Shown here one piece after another: positions 34,054 to 37,134 of a stretch of 37,134 nt of DNA. The translations under genes were made by a program, and so were the position numbers. The notes beneath the pieces were generated by a model. That model saw only the letters and a program-made list of their open reading frames with translations. It was not told where the DNA came from and did no database searches. This stretch comes from Muribaculaceae bacterium (lineage in GTDB: Bacteria; Bacteroidota; Bacteroidia; Bacteroidales; Muribaculaceae), in assembly GCA_023666885.1 (NCBI GenBank), contig JAMPBB010000001.1, positions 206,837-243,970 of the forward strand, given 5' to 3'. Each line of letters begins with the position of its first letter. Positions within the stretch are counted from its first letter, which is position 1.

Positions 34054-34069
34054 TGTTTCACGTGGAACA
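34054..34069. promoter_or_regulatory. parS chromosome-partitioning site
   Basis: The 16-mer TGTTTCACGTGGAACA is the reverse complement of TGTTCCACGTGAAACA, the classical Bacillus subtilis parS sequence bound by ParB (Spo0J). It lies in the 67-bp gap between mnmG and apt, not inside a gene. ParB loads at such sites, usually in the origin-proximal part of the chromosome. No other copy is seen in the window. Confidence 0.85.
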
Positions 34070-34111
34070 TATATAACTAATGAAATTTCAAAACATTATT
34101 ACGATACTACA

Positions 34112-34630
34112 ATGGAATATGTAAAATCAAAAGTCCGTGACGTGATGGATTTCCCTCAGAAGGGAATCGTATTCAAGGATCTTACCACGGTGTTCAAGGA
34201 TCCCCGCGCCCTGCACATAATAGGCTGGGATCTGTCACAGCTCTATCGCGATAAGGGCGTCACCAAGGTGGTGGGTATAGAATCGCGCGGTTTCATAGGC
34301 GGCTCTATTCTGGCCTTTGAGCTTGGCGCAGGTTTCGTTCCGGCCCGTAAGCCCGGTAAGCTCCCGGCTGATACGGTGAGCGCATCGTATCAGAAAGAGT
34401 ATGGTCTTGACACTATAGAGATACATCGCGATGCCATAACCGAAGATGATGTGGTGGTGATTCATGATGACGTCCTGGCCACGGGCGGCACCATGGCTGC
34501 TTGCTATGAATTAGTAAAGAGCATGAATCCCAAAAAGATTTACGTCAACTTCATAATAGAGCTTGGCGCCCTTAATGGCCGCGCCAACCTGCCTGCCGAG
34601 GCCGAGGTAAGCTCACTCATTACATATTGA
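34112..34630 (+). CDS. apt: Adenine phosphoribosyltransferase
   Basis: A 172-aa type I phosphoribosyltransferase that salvages adenine with PRPP to AMP. The 13-residue PRPP-binding motif is VVVIHDDVLATGG, followed by TMAACYELV; the N-terminal DFPQKGIVFKDLTTVFKDP is typical of Apt. I start at the ATG at 34112 (MEYVKSKV), as in homologues; the in-frame upstream Met would put translation across the parS site and inside mnmG. The mnmG-apt-uvrC order is common in Bacteroidetes. Confidence 0.95.
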   Translation: MEYVKSKVRDVMDFPQKGIVFKDLTTVFKDPRALHIIGWDLSQLYRDKGVTKVVGIESRGFIGGSILAFELGAGFVPARKPGKLPADTVSASYQKEYGLDTIEIHRDAITEDDVVVIHDDVLATGGTMAACYELVKSMNPKKIYVNFIIELGALNGRANLPAEAEVSSLITY

Positions 34631-34662
34631 ACCTGATGCGCCGCCGGCGTGTTTCATCATTT

Positions 34663-34686
34663 GGGGCAATGCTTGTTCATTGCCCC
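34663..34686 (+). terminator. Strong hairpin between apt and uvrC
   Basis: A 9-bp perfect GC-rich stem (34663-34671 with 34678-34686) with a 6-nt loop. It ends ten bases before the uvrC ATG at 34697. No T run follows, so it may be an attenuator, an RNA processing or stability element, or a weak terminator rather than a full stop. Confidence 0.5.
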
Positions 34687-34696
34687 GATTCGTATT

Positions 34697-36511
34697 ATGC
34701 CTAAACACCGAAAGTCAGCTGAGCTTGAAGAGAAGATATCCATTCTTCCCACCACCCCCGGAGTGTACATGTATTTCGACTCTGAGGGCACTGTGATATA
34801 TGTGGGCAAAGCCAAGAACCTGAAGCGCCGCGTATCGTCCTACTTCAACCGCACGCACGATTCGCTCCGCACCAATTTGCTTGTGCGCGCCATAGCTGAC
34901 ATGAAATACATAGTGGTGCCCACTGAGGCCGATGCCCTTAATCTGGAGAACGCTATGATTAAGGAGTATCAGCCCCGCTACAACGTGCTGCTTAAGGATG
35001 ACAAGTCGTACCCGTGGATAGTGGTGACTAAGGAGCCGTTCCCGCGTGTGTTTATGACGCGCCAAAAAATCAAGGATGGCTCTAAATATTACGGCCCGTA
35101 CACCGATGCCGGAGCCGCCCGCGTGGTGCTTGACTTGGTGCGCACGCTTTACCGCTTGCGCTCGTGCCGCACGCTTATCACGCCGGAGTACGCGGCCTCG
35201 GGGCGGGGGAGGCTTTGCCTTGACTATCATCTGAACCGCTGCAGCGGCCCGTGTAAGGGGCTTATGAGCGTGGAGGAATATGCCGAGCAGATAGAGCGTG
35301 TGAAGCAGATACTGCGCGGCGATCTGGCTGAGCTAACCGCCTACCTGAGGGCTGAAATGGAGCAGTATGCATCCGAACTCCGCTTTGAGGAGGCGCAGGA
35401 TGTGAAGGAAAAGTTGGGCATATTGGAGCGCTACACGGCCAAGAGCGCCATAGTGAGCCAGACGGTGGATGACTTGGATGTGTTCGGCGTGTACGATGAC
35501 GGCTCGCCCGAAGTGTTCATCAATTATATGCATGTGCGCCGTGGGGCGGTGGTGCGCAGCCTTACGCTTGAATATCGCCGTCGGCTTGATGAGTCGCGCC
35601 CTGAACTTTTGGCCTACGCCATGGCCGAGGTGGAGCGTACGCTCGATGTGAAGTTTCGCGAAGTGGTGGTGGCCGAGCTGCCCGATGTGGATATGCCGTC
35701 AGTGCTGTTCACCGTGCCGCAGAGGGGCGACAAGGCCAAACTTTTGGAGGTGTCCGAGCGCAACGCCCGGCAGCACAAGGTGGATATGCTCAAGCATATG
35801 GAGAAGCGCGACCCAGAGCAGCGTACGCGTCGGCTGCTTGAACGCATACAGTCCGACTTCCGCCTCTCGCAGCTCCCCACGCATATAGAGTGTTTTGACA
35901 ATTCTAATATTCAGGGCACTAATCCGGTGGCATCGTGCGTGGTGTTCCGTGACGGTCGGCCGGCAAAAAAGGATTATCGCCATTTCAATATCAAGACCGT
36001 TGAAGGGCCTGATGACTTTGCCTCGATGAAGGAGGTGCTCACCCGCCGCTATACCCGTCTGCGCGATGAAGGGCAGGAGTTGCCGCAATTAGTGGTGGTT
36101 GACGGTGGCAAGGGGCAGCTGAGCGCCGCCGTGGAGGCTCTGGATGACATGGGGCTACGCGGCTCCATAGCCGTGGTGGGCATAGCCAAGCGCCTTGAGG
36201 AAATCTATTTCCCGGGCGACAGCATACCTTTATATATAGATAAGAATAGCGAAACACTGCGCGTGGTGCAGCACATGCGCGATGAGGCGCACCGTTTCGG
36301 CATAACCCACCATCGCAATCGCCGCAGCAAGGGGCAGACGGTGTCGGCCCTCGATTCGATAAAAGGCGTGGGCGAGAAGACGCGCGAGGCGCTGCTCACG
36401 CATTTCAAGAGCCTAAAGCGCATCCGCGAAGCCGATGCCGATGACATAGCCGCCGTAATAGGCCCCGCCAAAGCCTCGCTTGTATATAACGCCCTGCATG
36501 AATCCGTGTAA
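34697..36511 (+). CDS. uvrC: Excinuclease ABC subunit C
   Basis: A 604-aa UvrC, which makes both incisions around a DNA lesion during nucleotide excision repair. Domains in order: GIY-YIG nuclease (TTPGVYMYF then IYVGKAKNLKRR), a Cys-rich segment, UVR/UvrB-binding helix near ELRFEEAQDVKEKL, the RNase-H-like 5' nuclease domain (HIECFDNSNIQG, LVVVDGGKGQL) and two helix-hairpin-helix motifs at the C-terminus (SIKGVGEKTREALL). I use the ATG at 34697 (MPKHRKS); an in-frame Met upstream (34649) would place the start inside the hairpin region. Length is normal. Confidence 0.96.
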   Translation: MPKHRKSAELEEKISILPTTPGVYMYFDSEGTVIYVGKAKNLKRRVSSYFNRTHDSLRTNLLVRAIADMKYIVVPTEADALNLENAMIKEYQPRYNVLLKDDKSYPWIVVTKEPFPRVFMTRQKIKDGSKYYGPYTDAGAARVVLDLVRTLYRLRSCRTLITPEYAASGRGRLCLDYHLNRCSGPCKGLMSVEEYAEQIERVKQILRGDLAELTAYLRAEMEQYASELRFEEAQDVKEKLGILERYTAKSAIVSQTVDDLDVFGVYDDGSPEVFINYMHVRRGAVVRSLTLEYRRRLDESRPELLAYAMAEVERTLDVKFREVVVAELPDVDMPSVLFTVPQRGDKAKLLEVSERNARQHKVDMLKHMEKRDPEQRTRRLLERIQSDFRLSQLPTHIECFDNSNIQGTNPVASCVVFRDGRPAKKDYRHFNIKTVEGPDDFASMKEVLTRRYTRLRDEGQELPQLVVVDGGKGQLSAAVEALDDMGLRGSIAVVGIAKRLEEIYFPGDSIPLYIDKNSETLRVVQHMRDEAHRFGITHHRNRRSKGQTVSALDSIKGVGEKTREALLTHFKSLKRIREADADDIAAVIGPAKASLVYNALHESV

Positions 36512-36601
36512 AGTGTTGGTGGTCAGTGAGTAGATTGCGAAGCAATCGTTAATGTTTAGCCGTGGGCCGAAGCCGATAGGCGCAGACCAACAGCGTCTTC
36601 T

Positions 36602-36667
36602 ATGATGATGAGTTCAGCGCCTGGGATTAAGAACAATGCCATGCCTCCGGCACGTACCATCGGCTAA
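36602..36667 (+). other. Short reading frame in the repeat region
   Basis: A 21-codon frame (MMMSSAPGIKNNAMPPARTIG) between the 9-bp outer repeat arms; its stop codon overlaps the right arm. I have the impression, from memory only, that near-identical short peptides appear as hypothetical proteins in many Bacteroidales genomes. That would reflect conservation of the DNA element rather than a real protein. Confidence 0.3.
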
Positions 36668-36710
36668 ACAATCCGGCGCGAATAGTCCCGAAGGGACGCA
36701 TCAACGGAAG

Positions 36711-36744
36711 CCCCGCACCGAGCATGTAATGCGATGGTGTGGGG
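36711..36744. repeat. Left arm of long inverted repeat
   Basis: Pairs with 36971-37005 over about 34 bp with only one extra base in the right arm. The sequence is rich in CCCC/GGGG ends around a central GCATGTAATGCGATGG. The two arms are separated by 226 bp that contain a second pair of arms and several small hairpins. Confidence 0.85.
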
Positions 36745-36767
36745 GATGGAGGTACCGATGTACGATA

Positions 36768-36784
36768 GGGCTTCGGAGAAGTCC
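36768..36784. repeat. Left inner arm of inverted repeat
   Basis: GGGCTTCGGAGAAGTCC is a perfect 17-bp inverted match to 36932-36948. It sits inside the long arms, so the two pairs could form a nested stem. Confidence 0.85.
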
Positions 36785-36931
36785 GCCAATGTCTGCGGCG
36801 TAAATCGGCGTGCCTGCGGACGCCATGCGCGGGGGGGCGGTGTGGTCCCGTGACATCCTGCGCATGTCACGGGTTACGAGTAAATCCATGTCCTGTAGGA
36901 CATGAATCAGTCCGATAGGGGAATGTGTGAT

Positions 36932-36948
36932 GGACTTCTCCGAAGCCC
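36932..36948. repeat. Right inner arm of inverted repeat
   Basis: Perfect 17-bp inverted partner of 36768-36784. Confidence 0.85.
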
Positions 36949-36970
36949 GGTTTTGCTTGGATATCCTTTA

Positions 36971-37005
36971 CCCCACACCATCGCATTTACATGCTCGGTG
37001 CGGGG
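36971..37005. repeat. Right arm of long inverted repeat
   Basis: Inverted partner of 36711-36744 with one inserted T in the run at 36986-36988. Confidence 0.85.
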
Positions 37006-37134
37006 CTATGATTGTCACGTTCCTTCGGAACTATGTGTTCCTGCCGGACATGCCGAGATGGGGCGTGGCCGCGAGATGAGTTTGGGGTGAAAATTTGAAA
37101 AATTTTTATAAAAAGGGTGGTTTTTGTGATAAAT

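Larger units (their letters stand above)
36512..37134. repeat. Structured non-coding region with nested inverted repeats
   Basis: About 620 bp with no convincing gene. It contains many palindromes: 36533-36547 (6-bp stem), 36554-36562 with 36661-36669 (9 bp), 36685-36697 (5 bp, GAA loop), 36847-36873 (10-bp stem), 36887-36904 (7-bp stem) and 37019-37031 (5 bp, TTC loop), plus the long arms listed separately. Open frames on both strands here give related peptides (PHTIALHARCGA on one, PHTIAFTCSVRG on the other) simply because the arms are inverted copies. It looks like a dispersed repeat or a large structured RNA. The last ~50 bases are AT-rich and may hold a promoter for a gene beyond the window. 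Confidence 0.65.

Noticed and set aside
36664-37090. Three short frames of 60-70 codons in the repeat region (two minus, one plus)
   Set aside because: They translate inverted-repeat arms, give related peptides on opposite strands, and have no start signal. They are better explained by the DNA structure.

Overview
The window reads as chromosomal, mostly core-genome DNA from a Bacteroidales bacterium, most likely a Muribaculaceae-type gut commensal. I infer this from gene content and synteny: a HemD-like protein next to a DUF4271 protein, pdxJ-exbB-exbD-tonB opposite nadK, mnmG-apt-uvrC, a DUF3467 protein before cysS, a TGS-containing nucleoside kinase, DUF2723, and a NigD-like lipoprotein. 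Promoter-like TAnnTTTG boxes and the lack of strong Shine-Dalgarno sequences fit the same phylum. The genus is an inference; no rRNA or tRNA gene is visible. I found no CRISPR array, insertion sequence or prophage.

Layout. 1-146 is the tail of an ECF sigma factor (+). 301-3770 (-) is a compact operon: LOG-family hydrolase, DUF4271 membrane protein, HemD-like protein, RnpA, YidD and a short TatD, closed by a 13-bp-stem terminator. 3813-4807 (-) holds an ECF-transporter S-like membrane protein and a small exported protein. 4929-12011 (-) is the most distinctive block. It has inositol-3-phosphate synthase as its own unit, preceded by an overlapping run: pdxA, an ATP-grasp protein, PgpA-type phosphatase, GtrA, CDP-alcohol phosphatidyltransferase, an AUR1-like PAP2 protein and an acyltransferase. 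This matches the inositol (sphingo)lipid locus known in Bacteroides, with extra genes. 12088-17070 (-) has DUF2723, a polysaccharide deacetylase and QueG. 17173-19206 (-) has an ACT-like protein, NAD kinase and a YgjP-like metallopeptidase.

19343-22102 (+) is pdxJ followed by an ExbB-ExbD-TonB energy-transduction set, ending in a bidirectional terminator. 22187-31484 (-) is a long run of glycosyltransferases and a WaaP/InaA-like kinase (LPS or other envelope glycan), then a nucleoside kinase, a LolD-like ATPase, a NigD-like lipoprotein, DUF3467 and CysS. 31712-36511 (+) is ybeY-mnmG-apt-uvrC, with a parS centromere-like site between mnmG and apt. 36512-37134 has no convincing gene. It is filled with nested inverted repeats and looks like a structured or dispersed repeat element.

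How the parts work together. Glucose-6-phosphate is converted by the Ino1-type synthase to inositol phosphate. The CDP-alcohol transferase would put this on CDP-diacylglycerol, the PgpA-type phosphatase would remove the phosphate, and the AUR1-like enzyme would move phosphoinositol to ceramide. PdxA and PdxJ, encoded about 7 kb apart, are partners in pyridoxal phosphate synthesis. The parS site, with mnmG and rnpA-yidD in the same window, raises the possibility that the segment lies near the replication origin.
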